64,000 bases of DNA, taken from positions 372,001 to 436,000 of the forward strand of contig LLEY01000029.1 of the NCBI GenBank assembly GCA_001414485.1, in the 5' to 3' direction. Below are positions 1-10,221 of the stretch, one piece after another. This DNA is from Calycina herbarum. Its lineage: Eukaryota > Ascomycota > Leotiomycetes > Helotiales > Pezizellaceae. The translations under genes were made by a program, and so were the position numbers. The notes under the pieces are model-generated. The model did not search any database, was not told the origin of the DNA, and saw only the letters and a program-made list of their open reading frames with translations. Position 1 is the stretch's first letter; the number at the start of each line of letters is the position of its first letter.

Positions 1-1312
1 AGTAAAATAACTAGGTAGAACTACTACTCTTAGTATAGTTTGCTTATAATAGTTTAGTAATAGAAATAATACTTATTATACTATTCTATATTAACTTTAG
101 ATATAAATTAATAGTATATTAAGAACTACTATCTATGACTATTAATAATTAGCTTACTTATATTTATATCTTAAAAATTAAGAGATTATATAAAGAACTT
201 ATAAAGGATTTATAGTTTATTACTAAAAGAAATATATACTACTATAATAAACGATATAGTTAGAAGCTAATACTAAAAGAGAAGAATAAGATCTACTTAG
301 TATAAAAGAATATTAATATAAAAAGACTAAGTAATAAACTAGATTATAAAAAACTTAGACTATTTAAAATAAATATATTAGAGAACCTTTAAATTATAAA
401 TTAGTACTATTATAAATAATAAATATTTATCTAGTATTCTATATATTCTTATTTAAACTAGTACTACTAGGAGTACTACTAGCTCTAATTATAGAAATTT
501 AACTAGTAAACTTAAATACTAAATATAAAGTTAAAAGAATTCTTAATTATAAACTTATTAGAAGATAAGTTAAGTATTTAATTAAATAGTTAGATTATCT
601 ATACTTAGAAAATACTTAAAAGCTAAGAAGTAATCTTAATTATTACTTAGTAGAACTTTAGAATTTCTTTTAGAAAAACCTAGGTTTACTTATATTTTAT
701 AGTTTAAAAGAAAAGCTATAAAGAAGACTAGGTTAAGACCTATCTTAGATTAGAAACTAGTAGGAATAGATAGAGCTGCTAGATAGGTAACCTCTGTCTC
801 TCGCTACTCTTATTCCTTTCTTTCTTTCTCCTTCTTCTCTTTCTTTTCTACCTTCTTAGTAGTATCGAGTTTATTAAGAAAACGAAGCTCTTAATAAGAC
901 ATCTTACGCTGCCTTTCTTTAAGAAAGGCCTTCTGTTTTCGTAATCGTAGAATCTTTATTATTACCTCCTTCTTCTCTTATCTTTTAATAGAGGTCTAGT
1001 TACTAGTATAGAGAACGTTCTTCTTCTAAGCATCGTCGGTTCTATTATATTTTAGTTTTTACTAAACGTATTTAGAATATTAGAAAGATTAGAAGGAATT
1101 AATAAAATATCTATACTTTTAAGAAGTATAGTAAAAACATAGTAATATTTTATTATAAACTATTTTAATACTTTTATTAAAAAGTATTTGTTCTTCTTTT
1201 TTCTTTTATATAAAATAAGATATAATAAAAAGAAAGAATACTACTAATACTCTAACTAAGTTCCTTAGCTTATACTTAAGTATAAAGATATACTAAGCTA
1301 AGAAGAGGATAG
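1..1312 (+). mobile_element. 3' internal part of a chromovirus-type Gypsy retroelement (copy B'), RIP-decayed
   Basis: This stretch is the reverse complement of the internal region next to the 31049-31495 LTR of the nested element B, so it is a second copy of that family in plus orientation whose 5' part lies left of the window. Read on the plus strand despite many TAG/TAA stops, about 230-370 matches the end of a Ty3/Gypsy integrase (a KEGDKVYL-like segment, then a KLDYKKL-like segment). About 440-680 gives a chromodomain remnant with a YLIKWLDY-like core. A polypurine tract (AAGAAGAGGATAG) sits at 1300-1312 immediately before the LTR. The TAG stops fit Trp and Gln codons mutated by RIP. No intact reading frame survives. 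Family assignment comes from motif order and from similarity to element B. Confidence 0.82.
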
Positions 1313-1760
1313 TATTATAAATTACGTTATATATAATAAGTAGTCTAAATAGTACTCTAATAGAATAAGATATAATATCTAGGAAATAAAAAAGTAATAT
1401 AGAAGAGAATTAGTAGTATAGAAGTATTTAAGTATTCTAGGATCTTACTATTAGATAACTGTTAGAAGTTATATAATAGATCTTATTAGATTCTAAAAGG
1501 GATTTATAAAGATCTAGGGATTCTAGGCTTTATAGGGATCTAGGTAGTACGAAGGGTTCTATATATAACTAGCACGTCTACTATTAGATAGAAGCTTCGT
1601 ACTTAACTTTAGTTATTAATCTTATTATCTTATTTAATATCTTTAATATAAGTAACGAGTTTACTTCTAAGTAAATAACCTAGTATATCTATACTTCTTA
1701 CTTATATACTAACCTTCGAGACTTAGTTATCTTTGTTTAGTTCGTTTAAGTTTCGTTATA
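1313..1760 (+). repeat. 3' LTR of chromovirus copy B'
   Basis: This is an LTR of about 448 bp, reverse complementary to the two LTRs at 31049-31495 and 39701-40147. It follows the polypurine tract and ends at ..TTTCGTTATA (originally ..CGTTACA), where sequence of a Fot1-like transposon resumes. The five bases after it, TCGCG, should be the target duplication, with its partner outside the window to the left. Differences from the other two LTRs that I checked are mostly transitions, as expected for RIP. Confidence 0.82.
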
Positions 1761-3158
1761 TCGCGTTTACAACTTTTAAAGAGTCTTATACGAAGATCTA
1801 GAGCTTATTAGCGCGTGGTTTCGACTTATAGAGAATATAAGAGTAAAATATAGTATTTTAGACTACGACTTTTATAACTTTAATAAGACAGGGTTTATAA
1901 TAGGAATTATCTGCCTAGTAATAGTTATAACTCGCGCTGATCGACGTAGTAGAGGTAAGGCAGTTTAGCTTAGTAATTAGAAATAGGCTATAGTAATTAC
2001 TTATATTAATAGTAAGAGTTAAGACGTGCCTTTGTTTTTAGTAGTTTAAGAGAAGAATTATCTTATGAATTAGTATACTAAGAGCGGCCTTCTATATAAC
2101 TAGGTTACTAAACTTATAAGTAATAGATAGACTAATAATAAGACAGGCCTAGAATAGTTATAATACTTTAATAAATATACTCGTAGTTACGCGAAAGAGC
2201 TATATCGAATACTAGTATTAGATAGGTATAAGAGTTATAAATTAGCTGTATTTTAAGAGTATTATAAAGCTAATAATATTATTACTCTTTATCTACTTTC
2301 TTATTCCTCTTATTTAACCTAGCTACTTAATATTAGATATTTTAGTATTCTTAAATATATATATAAGCGTTAAATTAAGACTTTTATTAAAGCTTATATT
2401 AACTATATTACTAAGGTTAAGTTCTTTTTAGTCTTTTATATAGCTTATAAGTAATTAATAATAACTTAAAACGCTTAGGCTAGATTCTGCGGAGCTGGCT
2501 TAGTATCTTTTAATCTCTAGACTATAATATTAAAGCTTAATATCTAATTATAAACTCCTATATCTACTAGACCTCTCTCTACAGCCGCTAACCCTTAGGT
2601 CTTATAGACCTCTTATAACCTAACTAACGCTCTTTTATAAATAACTTTAGTTAAGAATCGTATTTTATACTATTAAAGAAGCTTACTAATCTCTATTTTC
2701 GAGACTATAGCTATATTAGTAAAGAGTATAAAGCTATTAGCTTATAAGATAACTTTGTTATCCGCTGAAGTCTATACTCTTCGTAAGGTAAATAAAGCAC
2801 TTAGTAAGCGCTATAGAGCTAAAAAGACTCGGGTCTATTAAGGAGGTATACTTACTATAGAGGATATATAGAACGTATTAGCTTAAAAGGAGACAGAGGA
2901 ACAGGCTTAACGCGATAAGCGTTCTAAGAGAGGTAGGTAAAATAAGAGGCAAACCTCTAGACAACGGTATAGTACTTATAGAAAGACTAGTTATAATATA
3001 CGAACTTGTTAAGAGGTTATAGATATATCTAGTTTATTAGATTCCGAGTAGTTTTAATTAATATTATTTATTATAGTTGATTAATCTGATATTAAAGTAG
3101 TAGAGTAGAGAGAAAGTACGCTACTCGGTAATATATACTACTCGGTAATAAACTACGT
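1761..3158 (+). mobile_element. Fot1/Pogo-like DNA transposon relic, 5' part cut off by the B' insertion
   Basis: The sequence is collinear with the reverse complement of the outer Fot1-like element of the nest. For example, 2980-3060 matches 29030-29100 in antisense, 2040-2160 matches 45080-45190, and 2340-2400 matches the 29700/44852 insertion point. It therefore carries the middle and C-terminal part of a DDE transposase gene on the plus strand, broken by stops. The right end is ..AAACTACGT at 3158 followed by TA (3159-3160), the usual Tc1/mariner target dinucleotide. Near that end the motif CTACTCGGTAATA occurs twice (3121-3133 and 3138-3150). The left part is missing because copy B' inserted at 1760/1761. 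Confidence 0.75.
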
Positions 3159-3428
3159 TAAATATATTTAATATATTATTAGTAGAATTCTACTTAATAT
3201 AATAATTATTAGAAACCTCTCTAATATTTTATTAATACTATTAACATCTAAATCTAACTCCAACGAGAGAAGACTAGACTCGATACTGTAAATAGGCTGA
3301 ACTAAACTTTTGGCTAGGCGCTAGCTAGCGTTGCAGGGTTCCCCGCTCTTGGATTCTCGCACTCTTCAGCTATCTTCTTCCGTGTTCCGCTCACTGTTCA
3401 GCGATAGCGAACCTTCACATCATAAAGA

Positions 3429-4423
3429 ATGACAACATGCACTATCACCGGCAATTCGGACATGTATGGTCTGGGTATCCGTATTGGTTTCTACCTGCAA
3501 TGGTTCGGCACCATCCTCGCTAGCTGGCCTGATAGGACTCACGACGAGGTGCCTGCTCTACGCTTCTCCAACTCACTCTTCGTTTCTGCAACTTTCATTG
3601 CCCTCCTTATTCAGACGGCCAAAAACAACCTACGTCCCGTGGAAATTTATATCATCCTTCTCCTTACTTTCGGTCGCTATTTTCACTTCGTGCCAATATA
3701 TATTTGGAGACTCTTGGTTTGCTGTGATCCGCGATTAGATCCAACTCGGCATCCAAGGGTACATGCGGGTCCCGTGTTTAGCGGTCTCAATTTTCTGCTA
3801 CTCGCTTCAGTTTCGATATATCACTTGTGGTTTTGGTATCATCTTAATGGCTTAGCATTAGGCGAGAAGGAAGGTTGTGTTGAGTATGGCTTTTTCTTTG
3901 GTAGGGTGCTTTTGGATGGGAAAGGATTTATGGTGGCAAATATTCTACTTCACTTTGGGCTTTTGATTTCGTGCGTTGTTATTTTGCTCCTTAGGTTGCG
4001 GAAACGGTTGCGTAGGAGCTTATATGAGGAGAGTGAAACTGAAACGAGAAGCAGTGAGACTGACAGGAACAAGATTAGGTGAGTATTCAACCAGAAAACT
4101 CAAAAGAAGCTCTATTTCTAATTCCGTGAAGTTCGGCTTCTCGATTAGCATTGCAACAGCTGTATACTGCAATGGGATTGTCAGTGGCAACTGTTGTAGT
4201 GATGGCTACAGAGCTTACGATTAGCTGGAATGGAATCGAAGGTGTTGGACAAATATCGTCAGCAGGCCAAACAATACCAATGATCATTGGTATCGGACAT
4301 GTGGCTCGCATTCTCTACATATGGATTTTTGGTGATATTGATGCCAAATATAGAGATAGGCATGATAAGAGAGCGACGGCTTCATCGACTGATTTTGTCC
4401 TAGAGGGCTCACCAATAGATTAG
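3429..4423 (+). CDS. Multi-pass membrane protein of a fungal uncharacterised family
   Basis: The predicted product is 299 residues with several hydrophobic helices, so it is very likely an integral membrane protein; function is unknown. Exon 1 is 3429-4053. A 95-bp intron at 4054-4148 has donor GTGAGA, a CTAAT branch motif at about 4118 and acceptor TTAG. Exon 2 is 4149-4423, and the two exons total exactly 300 codons. This splice is preferred over reading on to the stop at 4082 because exon 2 then opens a hydrophobic segment with conserved-looking Trp, Asn and Gly residues. The N-terminus has a GNSDMYGLGIRIGFYLQW motif that I associate with uncharacterised membrane proteins of filamentous ascomycetes. 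Between the helices lies a charged Arg/Glu-rich loop near residues 195-210. The next gene encodes a similar multi-pass protein, suggesting a local pair. Donor choice is moderately certain. Confidence 0.7.
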
Positions 4424-4987
4424 GGAGGGAGAGATCGGGCAAAACTAACATTAAGAACCAATAAAACGGATGGGAGCCAGGTGGTACAAACCCAGATTAA
4501 CTTGGAAGAAAAACGATGGAGAAAACAAGAAGCATAGTAAGCTCTTAATACAACGGTCTTTGTTAAAGATGAAGGTTTTACAACTATTTCCTGGCCGTTC
4601 TTAATTTTAGATTGCTGTATCGAGATTTCTTAGTGAACAATACAAGAGACATCTGTAACGCCACTCCTGGACCTCTTAACCTAACCTTCCTAACCTTATC
4701 TCGAACTCGCCTAGTCATCATTCAAAGATACAATCATAACTAGAATACTTCTTTATAACACAAGAATAAGAGCTATTAGATCTTGATTAATATATCGCAC
4801 CTTTGATTGTTAATAAGAAAACGCGCAGAGTGTTGAGCAAGGTTTCATGGTCAGATTCAATGCAACCCCACCCACTCAGCTGAAGACCGGGACCTGACAT
4901 TCATCGCAATCCACCAACCAACCACCTCTTTTCATCGCCAACAACTCACGTCTCAATTACTTCCATGAAACTCATACCTTAAATCCA
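4424..4987. other. Intergenic spacer, no gene seen
   Basis: There are 564 bases between the two membrane protein genes. I see no reading frame, repeat or structured RNA. It should contain the 3' end of the first gene and the promoter of the second. Pyrimidine-rich tracts such as that at 4920-4960 are typical of fungal promoters. Confidence 0.5.
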
Positions 4988-6156
4988 ATGGACGATAATC
5001 AAATATCATGGGCAAGTGCATTTTGGTTGCTTCCGCCTCTTGCAATAAACTCCATGATGCAACCCGGTCGCGTTTGCGGTTCCGACCCCTCACTGAGAAC
5101 ATACCTCCGAAGCTCCCCATTTGTATGCGCCTTCGATGCGATCACCATCATCATTCGTTTTCTCATCTACATTTTCCAAGGTGATTCAGCGTTTCCCGCA
5201 GCCAAAAAAGTCAAGCTTGACCGTCGTACCGACGAGGAAATCGAACTCGGTTGACTACGATCGCTGGAGAGATTACCATTCGTGAGAGGAATCTACTTCC
5301 TGTTCGGCGGTTTACTCCCGTTCATCAAATTGATGGGGTGTTCTGGGATTCCGTGGACGCAAGCATTTGGTTGCTGCTACTTTATCTCATTCGTCATTGT
5401 TGAGGGGATAAATAGTCTTGCTGCTTTCACCAACGAGGTCGGTGACCATGCCGAAATTCCGTTGTTGGCTTTTTATGAGAGGGGGATGAGTGCTGTGGCC
5501 ATGGTATTACAACTTGCTCTTCTCGCTTGGATGGATTTGGCTGGTGTCCCTCCAGATCCAATATTAAGTCGCAGATGGGCATTTCGAGCCTTCCGGTTCA
5601 GCGGCCATTGTATCGTGTTCTTGGTCTATCTCCCAATTATCCTGACATTACAACCCCGCGCTCCGGGGCCGGTTCCGAATCGCCGTTTGGGATACCTCGT
5701 ACTGTCTATGCTCTTGATCTTAAATATACTCGCTGTAATGAATAATTTTCGATTCAGCCAATTATATTTCATTTGGTCTATCATTATTTCTGGATTTTCA
5801 TGGGGATTGTATTTTTTTCCAATGGCTAAGAAACATGTGCTGTTATGTGAACCCGGAAACAGGGGGTATGGAAATGTGGTAGCTTTCGATTTCTTCTGTA
5901 GGGTCTTGGGATTTTCCTTATTTTGGTATAGTAGGTATTCTCCGAGTTATTGTTCCCTCTTTCAGGTTGTTTTGGGAGGAGTAAGACACCGTTTCCTCCT
6001 CAGACATCTCATTTCCTCCTCACACAACCCCTTTTCATCCTAGTTTCCTCAAACATACTTCTAGAAAGGGCAATACTGACTCCGAGATGTTCCGCAGTTG
6101 CATACTACGACCCCGAGGGGACTTTTAAGCCAAAGTGGACAGAGATTTTTGGTTGA
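4988..6156 (+). pseudogene. Multi-pass membrane protein gene with an in-frame stop
   Basis: The frame opening at the ATG at 4988 gives 88 residues and stops at a TGA (5252-5254). The same frame then continues uninterrupted to about 5930 with clear transmembrane helices and a coding-like sequence (LPFVRGIYFLFGG follows the stop). Because the frame is shared and no splice signals flank the TGA, it looks like a nonsense mutation, possibly CGA to TGA. The C-terminus is probably spliced: around 6096-6156 another frame gives AYYDPEGTFKPKWTEIFG and a stop, which looks like the true tail, with an acceptor near 6065 or 6095; the donor is uncertain. It is probably a paralogue or neighbour of the upstream membrane protein. 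If the stop is real, only a short N-terminal fragment is made. Confidence 0.6.
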
Positions 6157-6288
6157 GGTGGTGGAAGTGAGCTGGCGACAATCTTTACAGTATCCTTTAT
6201 AAGAAGATTCAAGGCCGCGCATTGGATCAAACTCAAAGCGAGAGGCATCAATTCCCAATCCGCTACCTAAACCTAATTTCTTCTAAGT

Positions 6289-8309
6289 TCAACAAGTAGA
6301 AACATCAGTCGCCGTACATGTATTAGCAAAATCATCACTGGATTGCTTGATAGCAACAAGTGTCGATCCTGCAGACACCTTGAATACCGCACTGCGACCA
6401 ACAGCGGCTGATGGGAAATCACCAGAGAAGGTCGACGCTTTATAAATCTTGTAACTCCCAAGCGTTGTCTCGAATTCCAATGTAGCTGTCGCAGAGACAA
6501 CTTTCGATGCTTTACTACCATCTTGCGGTATGGCATAGTAAACCGTTGCGGTTGGGGCCGGGGTCGCAAGGGTGCTTAAAATCTAGGGATTGCCGTGAGT
6601 ATTGGTTTTGTGTAAGTACTTTGGTGAGACTTACTGCAACTCGGAGCATCCAACTTCCAGTTCCACCTTGGTTAAGTTGTCGATGACTTTGTGAAGGCAA
6701 GATGAAGATATTGGTGTTGATATCACCAGTATAATTGGCTCCGGTACTCGTGATGACAATTGATTTGACTAGCTCAGGCCCGATAACATCTCCAAACTCG
6801 TAATCTTTAATGATTTTAAATCCAATATATACCGGTTCCTGGGGAGGAACGGGAGGTCGGGAATCAAAGAAGCCAGGTAATTCAACTGGAGAAGGAGAAT
6901 TAGTTATGGAGTTTCTCAAATAGATCAATGAAAGCGACGTACCGCCAACATCGGTAACCTTCTCTCCTAGATTGGAACCCTTATATGTATAGGTGACGGT
7001 GTCTAGGGGAGATGATGCATGCGCAGAAATAGTTCCGTTGAAGACCAGAACACCGGCAGAGGTAAGATCCAAACTACTTTGACGCATGATGAACGGTCTA
7101 ACTTGAAATGGATCCGACAACTGAACATCATCAGGCACCGTATTCATCATCTTATCAAAAATGTTGAAACAAGTGTCTTCAAAGTTTGAAGGAGTCCTCA
7201 TTGCTGTAACTGTCTCGTTTTGATCGGAGTTGAAAATCTTGAAGTCAGAATTGAAAGTGTCGTTCGCGGTCACTAATGGGCCACCCTTGCTGCCAGTGAT
7301 ATCAAGGTATTCGTTGACATTGTTTGAATCAAAAACACCTGGAGTAGTATCGAAAGGAACCCGGCCAGATTCGCTGTGAAGTGTTAGTTTTGTAATCTAT
7401 TTGGCAACGAAAGTTCTTACTTTTCGTCTGTCCCTTCAGCACCAATACCCTTGAAATCAGAGCCATGTACACCTCCAATGGAATGGCCGCACGCCACAGC
7501 TTGTATCATCTCGGTTTTGCTAAAACCTGCCCGCTCAAAAGCAGCTGTCGCAAAATCCAAACTGTCAGCAGGTCCTGGGACACCGAATGGTCCAGCCCGT
7601 GTTGCATCAACTCGGCCAACGCGAAGTGCTATTCGTCGACTGCTAGGGGCACAGGTAGCTAAAGAATCCGACAATCCCTGTAGACGATGTTAATAGATGA
7701 GGAACGGAGAGTAACAAGACTTGACATACAACACCAATAAGGTCTGCCATCGACAAGTAGACACTGGTAAATTGGTCAAACTAGAGATGATTAGATAAAA
7801 CAACCCGTTGTATGATGGTTCTTAGCATACCTGACCGATTGACACATCAATAAATATACCAACATTTTCGGGTCGACCGGATTCGAAGCCAATTGATGCA
7901 TCCAAGCCACTTTATACAATCAGCACGAAGACTTAAAAGTATTAGTAAAAGAACAGAACTAACCCTAAGCCTGGCCCTTCAATGTTTTTGGTGATACAAT
8001 CATGGAATACGAGCCGCACCCATTCGGCAGATGTCTGTTGACCTTGAAATGGAGAGGCACCGAAATTCGTGCTGCAAGGACTGACGAGACTGTTGAGAGT
8101 TGCTGGCTGCAGCAGCCTGTAAACAATTAGTATAACTTCGACATAATGGATGAAGGAAAATGATTTGATAAGAAACGGGGTCATCCTTACTGCCTTTCCA
8201 TCTCCTCAATTTTTTCCCATAGAGTAATGCCATTTGAATCTGCTACAGTTTTGGGATCCAGCGCGTTGGCAAAAGTGACCAACGAAAGTAACGTAGCAAG
8301 AAAAAACAT
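6289..8309 (-). CDS. Secreted class II-type fungal haem peroxidase (AA2-like)
   Basis: Seven exons (8191-8309, 7964-8116, 7831-7909, 7730-7780, 7421-7677, 6635-7373, 6289-6582) total 1,692 bases, giving 563 residues. Residues 1-17 form a signal peptide (MFFLATLLSLVTFANA). The distal haem pocket RLVFHDC carries Arg74 and His78; the proximal motif GHSIGG carries His199. A GLDASI segment just after the HDC region matches the distal calcium-loop area of plant/fungal peroxidases. Together these place it in the plant peroxidase superfamily, near class II and related secreted ascomycete enzymes that use H2O2 to oxidise phenolics. The protein is longer than classical ligninases (about 340-380 residues): residues after about 250 form a Ser/Thr-rich C-terminal extension of unknown role. 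Lignin or Mn oxidation cannot be claimed from sequence. It converges on the membrane protein pseudogene. Confidence 0.88.
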
Positions 8310-9334
8310 GATTGCGTTGAAGCCCAGTGCCCGAGGTGGCTGTTGAGAAGGAATTGAGTGAGAGAAAAATATATTTGAATTGGAAAGAAAAGATTTATAA
8401 CCGCAGAGACCTGAAGACCCTGCTAATCGAATTGAGAGGAGAAGGGGCTTGAAGGTACAAAAATCGACCCATATTCATGCACCGTTTTGTGACTTATCCA
8501 ATGGTGGACCTCTCGGGGCGGACCCGAGAAGGTCAGAAGCTTGCTACAAAGGATTTTAGTACAGAAATGAGATCGTGCGAAAGTAAGCAAAGCAAGAGAA
8601 GGATGTTCGAAAACAGCTCGTCTAAGATGCCAATACAATGTTACTTGCATGATTCTCAAGGCGACAGAAGCAAGGATGCCAACGGTACCTCGTACCTGAG
8701 GGTGGAAAGTTCGGTACTAAAAGTAATCAACTATTGCTGATTCGGTGGGACCCCGAACAGAAGAACCTCATGCCGGGTAGAGCGTTCTAATAAAGCTTAG
8801 TTCCACCCACGTTGTCGTCAAGGATTCGCAAGCTATCTTCTTTTTCGTCATGCATCCAAGTTTTAAATCCGATGAGAGAAAACGGCGTATCAATCCCAGG
8901 AGGCTTCGCCGAGAGTGAATTCTTGAGCACTTGCTCATAAACCCCTCAAAAAGAAGTCGAGGGAAGATTTGGACCATGACTACCTGTAATCACGGTGATC
9001 TACACCTCCCAACTCAGATACAAATACAGGTCTGTGCGCCTTCAATGTCACGAAGCATCTGCATTTGATGATGAGTATTCGTCCCTTCGAAGCAATACGA
9101 GCAGGTCGATTATGAATCTGACAACGCCACCAAGATCTTGGTCTTCTTCATTCAGTCTTACGAAATAGAGCTTGGAATTGCTAGCAAGAAATCGACTAGT
9201 GAACTGAAAGAATATAGAATTAAGCTTAGCTCCTCAAATGTGTAGGCACTTCGCCACATTTTAGTTACATTGTCGTAACTCCATTTTAGGAAGGTACGGT
9301 GCGAATCGCGTCAGCCGATTCGTCCCGAGAAATG
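8310..9334. other. Upstream region of the peroxidase gene, no gene seen
   Basis: This is about 1 kb of unique-looking sequence. Short frames exist on both strands, but none has a signal, domain or splice structure. The first few hundred bases must hold the peroxidase promoter (minus strand). Confidence 0.45.
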
Positions 9335-10090
9335 GCGGCATGGTTCCTGATATGACAGCTGGTTATCTCGTATATCGTGGGCAACAAAGGTTGATTTACT
9401 ACAAGGCTTCAACGGCATGATGAGAGCAGAATTGATGTTGGTTTCGAGCAGAGTTGAGAGGGAAGACACAGCGGAACCTTCCGACCCCAAATCAACAGGG
9501 GCTGGTAATTGCGCACGTGGACAGGAAACTCACATGATCGTCTTTTTCTGTTACTATACAGCTTTGGTGCTGGTTTTCTCGCGCTCCTAATCAATTGAGA
9601 AGACTTAATCAGAACTCCAATTCAATACTTGATTTTGGGTAAGCAAGCTACTAGTATAGAGACTCTCAATCTCAAGGCTGAACCTCTACTTAAAACTATA
9701 TTTTACTCATTTGGTATTTGGTCCATACAACCGCTGGAGGAGACGGATAGAACTTTTGATCAGGTGATCTAATCCTCTTTAGGTTTTTTGTTGCATGTCG
9801 CATTTCATTTGACTTATCCACTAAACAGATAATTGGAGGTTCCCTTCGCAAAAGAGCTCCTCTCACTAAAACCACATCCTCGGATCTACGTAATAGTAGA
9901 TGATAGAGCAGTCTTTATTTAAGGTCTTCCAAAGTTTATAATTCATAACAAGTCTACCATTCATTATGAGGTCTTACCTTCTTTACGAGTCCTGAATTCG
10001 TAAGACGTTTATTATTCATTGCAAGGTCATGCGTAAGTTATTTAATATTTATTGAGTACCATAGAGTACCATAGAGTCAAAGGGATGTTC
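9335..10090. repeat. Dispersed repeat R, copy 1
   Basis: It aligns in the same orientation with 27967-28800. Shared anchors are CCTGATATGACAGC (9346 and 27970), GAGCAGAATTGAT, GCACGTGGACAGG, CTAGTATAGAGACT followed by AATCTCAAGG, AACAGATAATTG and CCACATCCT. The copies differ by many substitutions and small indels and carry no reading frame, so this is an old non-coding interspersed repeat. I find no terminal inverted repeats or target duplication. The tail contains GAGTACCATA twice in tandem (about 10055-10075). Confidence 0.7.
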
Positions 10091-10221
10091 TTGTATCATT
10101 AGACTCTTTGTGGCTTTTTGGGAGAGTTGGAAATAACTGTTAATTTTTTGGAATAAGATCAGCAATGAGCTCTCACTTAATCAGGCGAGGGGGGGGGGGA
10201 AGCCCAGGAATCTTACTCACG

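Noticed and set aside
7942..8233. Short minus-strand frames at 7942-8233
   Set aside because: They are unspliced pieces of peroxidase exons 1-2 and the adjoining introns.
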